From NCBI GenBank assembly GCA_022410635.1, contig JAJVDF010000217.1, positions 1,663,546 through 1,727,545 on the forward strand: 64,000 bases of DNA, read 5' to 3'. This stretch comes from Tretioscincus oriximinensis (taxonomy: Eukaryota > Chordata > Lepidosauria > Squamata > Gymnophthalmidae). Position 1 is the first letter of the stretch. Every line of letters starts with the position of its first letter. This document shows positions 11,057 to 21,989 of this stretch, piece by piece. A program made the translations under genes and the position numbers. A model generated the notes under the pieces. The model saw only the letters and a program-made list of their open reading frames with translations. It did no database searches and was not told the origin of the DNA.

Positions 11057-11150
11057 AAATAGAATCATAGAATCATAGAGTTGGAAGGGACCTCCAGGGC
11101 CATCGGGTCCATCCCCTGCTCAGTGCACGATTCACTAAACCATCCCATAT
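11057..11150 (-). mobile_element. CR1 group 2 3' end, antisense
   Basis: AGAATCATAGAATCATAGAG is the reverse complement of the ATTCTATG-type CR1 terminus, followed by TTGGAAGGGACCTCCAGGGC and CAGTGCACGATTCACTAAACCATC. It is short and 5'-truncated. Confidence 0.85.
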
Positions 11151-11169
11151 AACAAACCTAGAAGTGCTT

Positions 11170-11345
11170 TCTAAAGCCCTGTCCACACGAAGCCTTATTT
11201 GGAGCTATACGTCAGAATAGGAATCTGCCACCCACATGCTACTGTGGGCTATGGTAGGCCTCCCATAGTCTAGCTAGCATGTGGATGTCCAAGCCCTGTC
11301 CTGAGATACAACCCAGAATAAGGCTCCGTGAGGGCAGGTCCTAAG
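11170..11345 (+). mobile_element. Foldback element, fullest copy
   Basis: About 175 bases form an imperfect palindrome. The left arm carries GAAGCCTTATTTGG, GCCACCCACATGCTACTG and GGCTATGGTAGGC. The right arm carries the complements CCATAGTCTAG, CTAGCATGTGGATG and ACCCAGAATAAGGCTCCG. The ends read roughly CCCTGTCCACACGAAG and CTCCGTGAGGGCAGGTCC. There is no ORF. This fits a non-autonomous foldback or MITE-like element, but I cannot name a family. It sits between a CR1 end and a mariner-type MITE. Confidence 0.75.
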
Positions 11346-11368
11346 ATGTTTCTTGACAGGCTTCTATA

Positions 11369-11601
11369 CAGGGTTCTTCAAAAAAATGTATACACACTTT
11401 GAACTTCCATAGAAAATTTATTTACTGTTCTACAAAGTTAAATTTCAGGAAATTAGAAAGCTTAAAGTCCAATGTAAATAAAACATAAATAACAAATGTT
11501 AATACTGTTCAAATCGGGAAATCCTGAAATTTAACTTTGTAGAACAGTAAATAAATTTTCTATGGAAGTTCAAAGTGTGTATACATTTTTGAAGCACCCT
11601 G
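11369..11601 (+). mobile_element. Mariner-type MITE with about 80-base terminal inverted repeats
   Basis: The 233-base element begins CAGGGTTCTTCAAAAAAATG and ends with its near-complement (CATTTTTGAAGCACCCTG). The two arms pair for about 80 bases each (for example TTTGAACTTCCATAGAAAAT on the left and ATTTTCTATGGAAGTTCAAA on the right). TA dinucleotides flank both ends (11367-11368 and 11602-11603), as expected for Tc1/mariner target duplication. The loop is AT-rich and has no ORF. Confidence 0.85.
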
Positions 11602-12120
11602 TATATCCTTTGCTTGCCATTTCTCACGAGGCCCAAATCAATTTCAAATCATTTGCCAGGTTCCCCAGAACCCTTCATTTGAAAACTGCCTGAGCATTTA
11701 TGCTGTAAAGTTGAGGCAACTCAGGAAAAAATGTTCACAGTTTTGTACGTTGGAATAGATTATGACTAAAAGCCAGGATAGATCTTTGCACCTTTAATGG
11801 CTACAGAAGAAAAGACTTTTCAGCAGCTGCCGCTTCTAAGGCCTGCAGCACCTGGGTGGAAAAAAGGGTGCAAAATTCCAACCCGGTTTTTATGTGAGAA
11901 CCCAGAAATAGACAGTGTGCTTGGGGCCATTGAGGGGAAACCGTTGGGAGTCCTAAGCGGGGGATGCGTGGTGATGAATGAGGAAAGCTTTTGGAACCAT
12001 GCTGGGAATCGTGCTTGGGGTTTTGCAACTGGTAAACCTGAATTTTGTAACGACAGTGTAGAAGTGCAAGAATAACCGCCACAGATGGTTGGACTGGAAG
12101 GCATTTTGCAGGGTCAGGCA
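11602..12120 (+). other. Unassigned intergenic
   Basis: No repeat family or conserved coding sequence recognised. The short open frames here (for example 11797-12075) have no recognisable domain. Confidence 0.4.
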
Positions 12121-12335
12121 TTCATAGTAGTAGTAGTAATAGTAGAAGATGAACTGGGTGCTTATACCCAGCTTTTCTCACCAGAAGGGACTCAAAGCNG
12201 CTTACAAGGGTATTTTTTGCCCACAGGGTGACATTCTATCTTCCCCACCAGGCTATGGTAGTTCCCATTTATTTAATTGCAGTCAGTTGCAATTTCTTGC
12301 TTTCGAATAGCTGGAATGATTCTGCCCAGAAGCTC
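12121..12335 (-). repeat. Trinucleotide-tailed dispersed repeat, antisense copy
   Basis: An irregular trinucleotide run (TAGTAGTAGTAGTAATAG) is followed by GAACTGGGTGCTTATACCC, AGCTTTTCTCA, CTCAAAGCNGCTTACAAGGGTA and CAGTCAGTTGCAATTTCTTG. The same order occurs at 21800-21975 with a GAA run. The AAGCCGC-type block resembles SINE tails. The family is not named. Confidence 0.6.
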
Positions 12336-12359
12336 TGTACTCTGGTGGGCTTTATGGAG

Positions 12360-12815
12360 GCCCCACCAAAATCAGAAGAACACAAGAGCCAAAGAGGAGC
12401 TCTGTCAAATGTGGCCACAGTGGCCCATCTAATCCATCATTCCGCCCCACCCAATGGCCCACCCATTGCCCCAGGCATCTCAAGTGGAAGAAGGTCTTGA
12501 CGCTTGGAGTAGGGACGTGACATCCGCACGGTAGCATAGAGGCTATGGGTCTATGCTGGCATGTGGATGAGCCAAATGGGCCTGGCATAGTTTACACAAG
12601 CACTTGGGCGGCAGATCACCCAAGGAGCCCTGCTGAATGGGATCACAGCAGCCCATTCATGGGTAGCCTCGGAGATGCTCATTGACCCTTCNGCTTCNTG
12701 GGCCCCTCGANCAGAAGAAGGCAAAACCTCCACACAAATGGCATATCAGGAATCCTGCCTGGTGCTCCACCCTGGAGGCAGGATCAAGAGATCCGTCCTA
12801 TAGCCACTGACACCC
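12360..12815 (-). repeat. CR1 group 1 tail with inserted foldback sequence (composite)
   Basis: Antisense CR1 blocks (CAAGAGCCAAAGAGGAGCTCTG, CCAATGGCCCACCCATTGCC, CAGGAATCCTGCCTGGTGCTCC, GAGGCAGGATCAAGAGATCC) are interrupted at about 12520-12620 by foldback-family sequence (GGCTATGGGTCTATGCTGGC, ATGTGGATGAGCC). See the finding on chimeric units. Confidence 0.65.
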
Positions 12816-13529
12816 TTGAACCTTAGAGCTATGAGTCCCACTGCTTGTTTTTTTCCTTGCCATGTTCTGAGAACTCTGGTTCTGTCCTCACCAGCACTTT
12901 CCAAAATCCCAACTTTAGGGAGGAAAAGTCAGCAGAAACCTGCCGAAGGGTTGGGGCTTCTACCCCTGGGGGTGCCAGCAGGATCCTGCCATTTGTCACA
13001 CTTCTGGCCAAGGTTTTGCTTCTCTGGGGCAGAGTTTCACCCAAGGTGTTTTTATGGCTTTTCTTCTCTGAAAGACTAAATGGTGACGACTTTTCTGCCT
13101 TTATATCTTTTGCACTGTCCAACCACAGAACACATGAATGAAGCGAGAAAAAGTCCCATTTCCTGGAATACCTTCCTGACAGCTGAGAAAATGCAGCAAT
13201 CCTGTCCGCTGTATTTCCCCAGTTCAGAAGGGACATTTACAGCCTCCGGAACAAACAGGAATCCATTTCTGGCAGATCCTTTTAATCCATCTTCAGTCCT
13301 GATGAACTGGACTAGAGCAAGGAAAATTACCCCCCACTTTCAGTGCAGTTCTTCAGGAGTGAAGAGGGCTTAAAAGGGCACATGGGGGCAAGATGGACTC
13401 CCTGGACAAACCTTTCCTTCCGCTGGGGATAAGGAAAGGGAGCGCTCAGCCTTAATTTTGCAGTTCATCTCACCCTTGGCCCAGCCCACAAGGAGGTCCC
13501 GGCTCAGAAAAGGAGGCTGCTCAGCTCAT
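12816..13529 (+). other. Unassigned intergenic
   Basis: No repeat or gene recognised. Open frames on both strands lack known domains. Confidence 0.4.
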
Positions 13530-13650
13530 GGTGCTCATGTAGGCTATGGCAAGCCCTGAATGAGGCCTGCCGTAGTCTACGCTGGCACGTGGGTGGCCAG
13601 TTCTGTCTCGTGATACAAACCAGTCTAAGACTCAGTTTGGACGCACAGTT
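13530..13650 (+). repeat. Foldback repeat copy
   Basis: GTAGGCTATGGCAAGCC faces GGCCTGCCGTAGTCTACG, followed by GGCACGTGGGTGGCC and the diverged CTAAGACTCAGTTTGG end. Confidence 0.65.
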
Positions 13651-16123
13651 ATTTAAGGGATTTCTGTGGATTTATTTAATTGAAAATGTTACAGGTGGCC
13701 TCATAAGCAGATTTTGAAGTGGCGTCAGCCACAGAAATGCACGAGAGTTCAATAAAGGGTTTCCTAAGGCCTCGTTTAAACATTCATCCACCATGTAACA
13801 CATTTGTGGCTCGCTCAGTTTTGAACAACTCCCAAACACATCCTGAGCTGGGGTTCGTGTGGGTTGTATCGTCACAGCCCCCATGAGCCACCGCCACAAA
13901 CACTGAATAATCACGGAAACTGACAGGGGTCCCGGGTGGGCAAACGGCAGCAGACCTTTCTGAGCTGGGCGTCAGAGGCAGCGGTGGGGCCATTTGTTAA
14001 ATAGCTGTGGGAGCTGAAAGCTAAGGAAACCCTGAATCTCTGCATACAGCTCTAAGTGTTGGTCTTTCTCTAAGTGGGAACTGCCCACCCCNGAAGGCTG
14101 TAGGGAACTTCGAACGGTATGTTACCCTTCATAAACGGCAGCGCTCGGAATGCTGCGCTCGCATCTCTGTGTCCGCAGNGGCGCTGTCGGCTCCCGGCCA
14201 CCCGGCCAACATGGTGGGGAGCACGAGGCAGCCTCATATGCTGAGCTTCATTGCTGCCACCTCCACTTGCCCTGCGCGCCCAAGCCGTGGAACCCAAAGC
14301 CAAATTTGCAGGCTTCACAGCTATTTTCAGAATATTCCAAGCATTCCCTGGTCACAGATGTGTTTTTAAACTAAAGGCCCTATTCTGGGTTACAACTTAG
14401 AAGAGGTCCTGACAGCCTCATGCTAGTGTAGATTATGGCAGGCCCACAAAATGGATGGCCAAGCCAAAATGTGTATCATATTTTAAAGGGGATCTTGATT
14501 CCTTGACCTTTTCCAAAGGTCGTCTCTATGTTTTCCTCCATGTGCCACAGGCATTTTAATTGTTGGCTAAGCCTTTCAGGTGGCTTGGTGTGCCTTAGGA
14601 TGGTTGCATCCTAAGCCCCAAACCCCCACAAAACAAGCAGCAAAGAGAAGCCTTTCCTCAAGCCTTCTACCCTGTTTCCACTGCAATATAGTGACTCCCA
14701 TAGGTGAGCTCAAGTAGCCCACCTCTGACCCTTGCAATCGATCTGGCCGCCGTCCCCTGACTCCCTGTGCCTAAAGAAGACGTCACCTCCGCCCTGCCGG
14801 GAGCATCCTTGGGGAACGGCAGACGTTGGTTTCCATCAGGCCTCCGGCCTCTTGCTTATGTGTTTTTCCTGACTTCCCATGACCTGCCCAGACCTCCCTC
14901 CCTTGCCTTCGCTTGGCAGGCGGTAGAGGAAGTGGAGGAAATGCACCCTCCAGCCAAGCTTAGGTCTACAGAAGCATCAAATGCCTTCAGCCAGCAATAA
15001 TAGTAATAATAATGACAGAAGGTGTAGTAGTAATGCACGTTATTATCCATTTTATTTTAAGTTGTTGCAATACTTTACTATGCTCAGCCAGCAAGGCTTT
15101 CCTGATGTTCTGGGACTCAGAATATCATGTGGCTGCTGGCAGACCCTGGAATGGTCTCCCTTTTTCAACTTTCCAGTGAATTTTGTGGGTGAAGACATCA
15201 TTCTACCCTCATGCTCCCAGCCGGCCTCATGGCAAGCACTAGCATGTGGCTAGCAGGCCTCTATTCCAAGGGACCGTCCAGAGTAGACCATGCATATGCC
15301 AATGTGAGGCCCACACAGCCTGGCGGGAAGGTGGCTAATCCCAGGAGGAGGCTGGGTGCAAATCTGCCCAGGGGCGTTTCAAATACAAAAGTACTTCGAT
15401 CGCTTCCCCCCCTCCCCTTGTTTCTTTATTGTAAATATCCAGAACTCCTCCACTTCCCATCAGTTGGGGATGCATTTGGTGTCTACTGATTTGACTCCTT
15501 TAAAATAAAAAGTTAGGATTGTGTTGATCTGCTCTCCAAATAGAGAACCTGCCTCTATCCGAGGAAGCCGAGAATGATCCCGAAGGGGTAGACATAGGGC
15601 CGTGCTTAAGGCTGCATGAGCAATTTGCGGGGTGGGCAGAATTTTCAGAAATGTTTTTGAATCACTGTTTAAAAGAAAATGATTTTTTTGTATAGAAAAC
15701 ACTAAGCATAATAAAAATATTGTTCAGAAGAGATGCTGTTTCATTTAACTCCCACGCAGAAAGACCATTAGTTCCACTGCCATAGCCTACACTGGCCTGT
15801 GGGTGGCCAAACCCTGTGCTGAGTCAGAGGACCGGGCTAAGGCTTCATGCAAATTCACCCTAAATCAAGTCACCGGATGGCGCAAACCAAATGCGCTTTT
15901 CTGCACTTACCGTAGACCCAACGCATGTGGCCCTGGAGGAAGGTTTCAGAGAAACAGCCTGGTTCGCCTGTGTCCTGAGAGACTAGGCCAGGGAAGATTG
16001 TAGCACTTTAGAGCCTAGCAGAGAAAGGGAGGCAACTGGAACGTCACCAACTAGGCTCCTTCTTGACAAATCCGCCCCTGAAGAAGCCACCTTGCCTACA
16101 AAAGTGGCTGTGGCCTCCCTGGA
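13651..16123 (+). other. Intergenic with scattered foldback remnants
   Basis: Partial foldback copies lie at about 14395-14470, 15205-15320 and 15765-15860 (CCATAGCCTACACTGGCCTG, GGGTGGCCAAACC, GGCTAAGGCTTC). A short (AAT/TAG)n run lies at about 14996-15015. No genes recognised. Confidence 0.45.
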
Positions 16124-16335
16124 GAGCCCCCCTGGTGTCGTGGGTAAAGGGCCAGGCTCTTCTCTGGGAGCCTATGGGTTCGATCAAGGCCTCCTCCACA
16201 AATGCCACCTGAGTGACCGTGGAACAGTCACAGTTCTTCAGAGCTCTCTCAGCCCCACCGACTTCATAAGGTGTCTGTTGTGAAGAGAAGGTAGTTATGG
16301 AAGCCGCTTTCAGACCCTNTGGGTTGAGGAAGGCA
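16124..16335 (+). mobile_element. tRNA-derived SINE
   Basis: A polymerase III type B-box (GGGTTCGATCAAGGCC) lies about 40 bases after a degenerate A-box (GTCGTGGGTAAAGGGCC). The body shared with other squamate SINEs follows: CTGAGTGACC, CAGTTCTTCAGAGCTCTCTC, AGCCCCACCGACTTCA, GGTGTCTGTTGTG and AAGCCGCTTTCAGACCC. Confidence 0.8.
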
Positions 16336-18250
16336 GGGTGTAAAATCCATCTTTTCCTCATCTTTCTCTGAAGTCTACAAGATCCCCCTGCTAGACTTTC
16401 TGGGGAAAGACTGACGTGGCTGTTTCCTTGAAAACCATCCACAGTGGCAGGGGAGGAATTTGGGCACAGCTCCTAAGTGAGATATGTAAAATATTTCAGA
16501 TTCTGTTTCCTATTGGAAAATAATTTCAATGGTTTACAGCAGAAGACAGATAAAATGCCCAACCAGTTCATTAAAATGCCATTAAAAGTGTGGGCAGGGN
16601 GGGAAACAGCTTCACATGAAAACAATCAAAATGAACATCATTTATTTTCTGCATCTGACCTACTGAGAATAATTGGCTGAATAATTAAGTAATCGCTTTC
16701 ATGTACCCTCTAAATTTAATGTCTATGAAATAACAATATGATTAATACTGTACTTTTCCTAGAATGCTCTCAGTGGCTTAGTCCCATGGTCTCTGTAATG
16801 GGTGCAGCATCTGTGAAAGATGTGCATAAACCCTCCAAGAAATACACCCAGAGCCTGAGGAGAACCTCCCTTCCAAAGAGAATGCCAAAGAAGGAGTCCG
16901 GCTGGTTGATATGGAAGAAACAGGTCCNGAAGATCTAGCAAGAGAATCTCACCTCAGAGATGTACATCTTAAAACCATAGAGACCCAGCAGAAAAAGATG
17001 GGCAACAAGAACTTCCATAGAAAAGCCTCCTTCTTTAGATAGAGAGAGAGAGAGAAATTGTGAGCAGGTTCCCTGGGTTCATGCTTGGTGGGCCGCCAAT
17101 GTTCTAACAGCTTACATGCATCTTTAATGCCTTGGGCTGACATCTAACAGCCCACATAGGGCCTGCCATAGTCTACCCTGGCATGTGGACACGCCAGTGA
17201 ATGAGCCAGAAGGCTGGACTAGATGGGCAGGGGCTCCCCTTATATTCTGCACCTCTTTCACCTGACCTTTGGCTGAAGAAATGTTATTTCTCTTCCTACT
17301 TTTAGCTATTGCTTTATACTGATTTAATTGTCAATTTTGTATTGTTGTTTTTATCGTTGGCCACCCTAAGANCTTTGGGTATAAATAAATAATACATAGC
17401 CAGTGTAGTGTATGGCAGGCCCCTCATCCACATGGCAGTGTATAGCAGACNACGGCAGGCCCCATTCACTAGCATGCCGCTGGCAAGTCCCCTTCCAAGA
17501 GCTCTTTGCCTTGACTTTTGACATCTCTTTCTACCACCCTTTTGAATGACGGGTGCAGATGCCGCCTGACAAGTGACAAGGGGGAACTCCTGAGTGTGGC
17601 ATAAATGATGCATAAGCGCCCACATGCACCCCGCACGAGCCCCTGGCGCCTGAAGAACAAGCCCAGCAGGCAATAAGTGGGCAGGCCGCAACGTCTGGAA
17701 GCCCTGATTGAAATCCTGCCTTCTGGCAAACTGCCGTGACAGATGGGGCAGCCCAAGGGCCCTGGCGCAGGGGGGAGGGCGGGGGGCGGGGGGGGCTCTC
17801 TCACATGCACGGTGTGTGTGGGGTTCATCCCATTGAGACTCCTGGCAAGGCGTGAGGCCAAGCGCATCGCCTGGGCAGCCCTGCTTAAAAGGGAACTTTG
17901 TTGTTGATTTATTATTTACATATACTATTATAAACATACATTCATGTATACAATTATCACTAATTTACCATTCATTATGCTTTCGGACCTACTTATTTCT
18001 TAACAAAGTTTCTCTTTTCTCCCTTCTTCAGTTCTTGGCCACCTCTCCTTCCCTCCCCAAGTGAAAGCAAGGGACTTATATATCCGTATTTTATCATTTT
18101 AAGACCAATTTTATAACATTCAGTCATTCTGGTCTGTCTCCCCCCCATCCGTTTTATTGAAAATAAACCACTAGTGTAGACCAACGTCCCTTCCACCTGT
18201 CCTATTTTCTCTATTTACTTTCTCATTACTAAGTAACCCATCACCAGTTG
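16336..18250 (+). other. Intergenic with repeat scraps
   Basis: (AG)n at 17040-17055; foldback remnants at about 17150-17200 and 17395-17490; an L2-like 3' tail at about 17300-17395 (GGCCACCCTAAG, TTTGGGTATAAATAAATAATA). A G-rich run lies at 17770-17795. From 17890 the sequence is AT-rich and unassigned. Confidence 0.5.
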
Positions 18251-18254
18251 ATCA

Positions 18255-18715
18255 GACCTTCAGAAACTTTAAAGGGACCTTGAGAAACTAGAGCAGGTTC
18301 AAAGGGAGTTACAAGGATGGTGAGCGGCCTGGAAACTATGAGGTCCCGTGGGAGAAGTGGCCAAAGGATCTGGGAATGCTTAGTCTGCAAAAGGAAAGAC
18401 TANGAGGAAGCTTGGAAGCGGCCTGCAAATACCTGAAGGGCTTCCGCAGAGCAAAGGGATCAGCTTTGCTCTCATTGGCACATGGAGGGAATAGAATCGA
18501 CGAGATGGAGAGAAGCAGAGTCAGATGTGATGTCAGAAAAACCTCTCTGTCCGTAAGGGTGACCCACAGCTTGCCACGGGAAGGTGTGACTCTTCTTCAA
18601 TGGGAGTCTCCAAGCAGGAGCTGGACGGCCACCTAATTGTGCTTCCGTGAATCCTGCATGGAGCAGAAAGCTGATGACCCTGGAGACCCAATTCTATAGT
18701 ACTGTGATAGATGAC
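18255..18715 (+). mobile_element. CR1 retrotransposon fragment (group 2)
   Basis: It contains GAGCAGGTTCAAAGGGAGTTACAAGGATGGTGAG, the ATCTGGGAATGCTTAGTCTGCAAAAGG block, AAATACCTGAAGGGCTTC and GAATCCTGCATGGAGCAG, ending near AATTCTATAGTACTGTG. Translation gives decayed CR1 ORF2 C-terminus (LCSHWHMEG-like region) with frame breaks. Confidence 0.8.
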
Positions 18716-18824
18716 AAGAACGCCGAANTCTTCTTCTCGATAAAGTCTCAGGGAAGGAAAGGACTTTCTCAAAGGCCATCCTCTTGTTACTCTTCAAGGC
18801 AGAATTAGCCTCACGCCCAGGCTC
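18716..18824 (+). other. Unassigned spacer
   Basis: Short spacer between a CR1 end and a foldback copy. Nothing recognised. Confidence 0.3.
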
Positions 18825-18950
18825 ATTGAGCCTTATTCTTGGCTACATCACAGGACAGAGCTTGGCCGTCCACATTCCAGTATAGACTATGGCAGGGCCC
18901 ATTCAAAGCCTGCCATAGCTCCTATTCCAGAATAAGGCTCCATAAGGAGA
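18825..18950 (+). repeat. Foldback repeat copy, both arms
   Basis: It runs from GAGCCTTATTCTTGGCTAC through TTGGCCGTCCACATTCCAG and GACTATGGCAGGG to CCAGAATAAGGCTCC. Both ends carry the GAGCCTTATTCT/AGAATAAGGCTC inverted pair. The right arm has lost its central portion. Confidence 0.75.
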
Positions 18951-19624
18951 GAGCCTCAGTATCCTTGGGTGACCAAATCCAAGGGCCATTCCTGAAGGCC
19001 TTCTGGTGGCAGCCCACCCCAGAGGGTCGTGTCACCATAAACATTGAGCATCATGCTCCTCGTCTACTAGGGCTGGTGAGGCACAGCTGGCTTCTGTTGG
19101 TGGCGCTTAGAAGCCTTCGTGTCTTTGAATTCCTTTCCCCAATGATCCCGTCGGATAACAGCTCCATTGTAGCCAGCAGCTGATCTCTGCCTGTCATATG
19201 AACGTTGGGTCACTGCTTGAGACAAAGGAGGGTTTTATCTGCCCCGTGCTAAAATTTGGTCCCATGCTTCCTGATTTGTGGCACTGAGTTATGTGGGACG
19301 CAGTTTGTACGAATTGTTACCTTGAAGCACAGGCTGGCTTCGCTGTAGCCACTTGGGTGCAATTTCAAGGAGCTTGACTGAAACCCAGGGCAAACACAGT
19401 GGAAACCCCAGCAGCAGATCCCACGCTGGAGTTGGTCTTTGTGATCCACAGGGCCCTTCCCAAGTGCCTAGGATATGGTTACATCATGGAAGATGATGTG
19501 GGCAGATCCCAGCAATGTGGCCTCTTATAGTTGACAATTTGTAAATATCCAGCAGCAGCATGGATAGCTTAAAGACAGGATTAGACAAGTTCATCTACTA
19601 GAATGGATCTTGAACACCTGAGAT
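18951..19624 (+). other. Unassigned intergenic
   Basis: A short CR1-like scrap lies at 19560-19605 (GATAGCTTAAAGACAGGATTAGACAAGTTCAT). Otherwise nothing recognised. Confidence 0.4.
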
Positions 19625-19885
<261 letters not shown>

Positions 19886-20404
19886 CATTATCAGAATAAG
19901 CCCACTCTTGTGGGATTGAATGGGTCCTCTAGCAGCGGGGGGCCCCAGGCCTGCCATCTCCCTGCAAGCCTTCCTTCTTTCCATCTTCCTCCCTCTGCTC
20001 CCCTCCCTCCTACGCTCTTGGGGGACTCCTCAGTTGGGCATCTTCTCCCTGTGTCCTTCCGTGCACCTTCTTCCCTCCCTGTCATTGGTTACCCAGTGAT
20101 TTCCCCTCTTCCTCTCTCCTTCCTTTCCCTTCCCTCCCCTGTGTGTGTTTGTCCTCCTCTCCCTGAACCTTTTCCTCTTTCTGCCTGTGTCTTTCTAAGT
20201 CTCTCCCTCCAGGCCTTCCATTCCCTCTCCACTTTCTACCCNTGTTCTTATTCCTCCCCTTCCTTCACATCCTCCTGTCCCTCCCCTCTTTTCTCCTCTT
20301 CTATCCTCCCTGCCATTTTCCTCAGTTCCTCCAGCCTTGTTTGGCAGCTGTCCAAATTTCAGGAGGTTTAATGCCTCCCCTTGGTTAAGCTGCAGCCTTC
20401 CTCT
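19886..20404 (+). other. Long pyrimidine-rich tract
   Basis: From about 19965 to 20345 the + strand is overwhelmingly C and T with few purines (TCCCTCC, CCTTCC and CTCTCC motifs). There is no clean repeat unit. The long open frame here is a composition artefact. Confidence 0.6.
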
Positions 20405-20802
20405 CTTCATGGTGAGCGGTCTGGGAACCCTGAGGTCCTATGAGGAAGGGTTAGAGGATCTGGGGATGTTTAGTCTGCAAAAGAGAAGACGGAGAGGAGA
20501 CTTGATCGCTGCCTACAAACAGAGCAGAGGGATCAGCCTTGTTCTCCTTGGCACATGGAAGGACTGGAAACAATGGGATGAAACTGCAGGGGAGGAGATT
20601 TAGATGCGATATCAGAAAAAACTTCCTAACAGTCAGGGTGATAAACCAGTGGACCAGGTGGCCACAGGAGGTGGTGAGTTCGCCTTCGCTGNAAGTCTTT
20701 AAACAGAGGCTGGGCAGGCATCGGTCTGGGATGGTTTAAGGAATCCTGCATTGAGCAGCGCCATGGCCCTGGAGGTCCCTTCCAACTCTTAAGATTCTAT
20801 GA
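20405..20802 (+). mobile_element. CR1 retrotransposon fragment (group 2), intact 3' end
   Basis: It runs from CATGGTGAGCGGTCTGGGAACC through GAGGATCTGGGGATGTTTAG, AACTTCCTAACAGTCAGGG and AGGCATCGGTCTGGGATGG to the terminal AGATTCTATGATTCTAC. The end repeats ATTCTATG, as in classical CR1. Confidence 0.88.
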
Positions 20803-21799
20803 TTCTACCCAGGAGCTGTCCAGCCCTTCAGCAAAGTCCTTAATCTGCTGTAGGAGAATGGGGGCGGAGGGGGGTTCATTGGTTTGTGCAGGCAGCCACC
20901 ATGTTTGTTAGGGGGGTTGCTAACCCAGCCATTCAGAATGCAGGAGTATTTCAGCCAATCAGGCGGGCTGATTTCATCCCGGACACATACCAGGCAGCCA
21001 CAGGAATTGTTTGCATAGATGATGATGATGATGATGATGATGATGCCTAAAACCAATGACTTCCAAAAGTGCAGTATTTTTTTCTCCCTGGAAATAATCC
21101 CTATTAAAATAAAATCTAAAAATTCCCACCACCCCTGAGTCTTTTAACTTTATTACAATCAATGGGAGAAATCGGAATGCTGCTTTAGAGAAGTCTTGAT
21201 GTTGGGATGAAGAAACAGAACTTTTGCAGGGAGACGAGAATAGGGGAAGGTTTTGCCTCCTCCTTTGGCTAGCCTACACGGGCATATGGGTGAGTCAAAT
21301 GGAGCCTGCCATAGCCTGCAGTGCCCCACCAATGGCCCTGGGCATCTCAGGCACAAGGGCAAAGCCAAACCTCCAGGTCCCTGCATGCCATTTGCTTTGC
21401 TTCCAGTTCCAGGCCCAGGTTCAAGGGTGGACCCATGACAAGGGCACNGCAGCAGTCCAAGCTGAGAGTGTAGGCTGGCAGGGGAGTCTGCTGTTGTCCC
21501 CAAAAACCTGGGAATTTCCTTGCCAGTTTTAAATGCTGGAGAATGCTAAAGAAAGACAGGTCCTGTCCTCACTAAGCCTCATACTGGGTTCTATCTCGGC
21601 TCAGAAGGTGGTCGTTTGGGGGCTGCCATANTCTGCACTAGCATGCGGATGGCCGGTCCCCATTGCAAGGGAGGTGAACAGGTGAGGGTCTTGCCTTCTT
21701 CTGCTGGAGATGCCCGGGGGCCACTGGGTGAGACAGGAGGCAGGACTCAGCGGGCCCTGGGCCCCTCCAGCAGGGCGTCTCTGGATGACCTGCCATCCA
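20803..21799 (+). repeat. Repeat-rich stretch: (ATG)n, chimeric CR1/foldback unit, foldback copy, CR1 tail
   Basis: (ATG)n at about 21018-21045. A chimeric unit lies at about 21265-21360 (TAGCCTACACGGGCATATGG, then GCCTGCCATAGCCTGCAGTG and CCCCACCAATGGCC). A foldback copy at 21560-21665 begins GGTCCTGTCCTCACTAAGCC. A sense CR1 group 1 tail fragment lies at 21675-21770. The rest is unassigned. Confidence 0.55.
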
Positions 21800-21975
21800 C
21801 ATGCCAGCGTAGAAGAAGAAGAAGAAGAACTGGGCTCCTGTAACCNGCTTTTCTCAGAGCGGCTTACAAGGGTACTTTTGCCGGAAGGCTGACATTTCGC
21901 CCTGGTTCTTGTTGATCTAGTCGCAGTCAGTTGTCATTTCTTGCAATTCTTGCTTTCAAACAGCTGGGCTGGCTG
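21800..21975 (-). repeat. Trinucleotide-tailed dispersed repeat, second antisense copy
   Basis: (GAA)n at about 21811-21827, then GAACTGGGCTCCTGTAACC, GCGGCTTACAAGGGTA, CAGTCAGTTGTCATTTCTTG and TGCTTTCAAACAGCTGG. It matches 12121-12335 in block order and abuts the CpG island. Confidence 0.6.
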
Positions 21976-21989
21976 GAGCTGCAGGCTAG

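Noticed and set aside
17314..17937. 207-residue - strand frame with Pro-rich middle
   Set aside because: It spans an L2-like tail, foldback sequence and a G-rich run. No domain.
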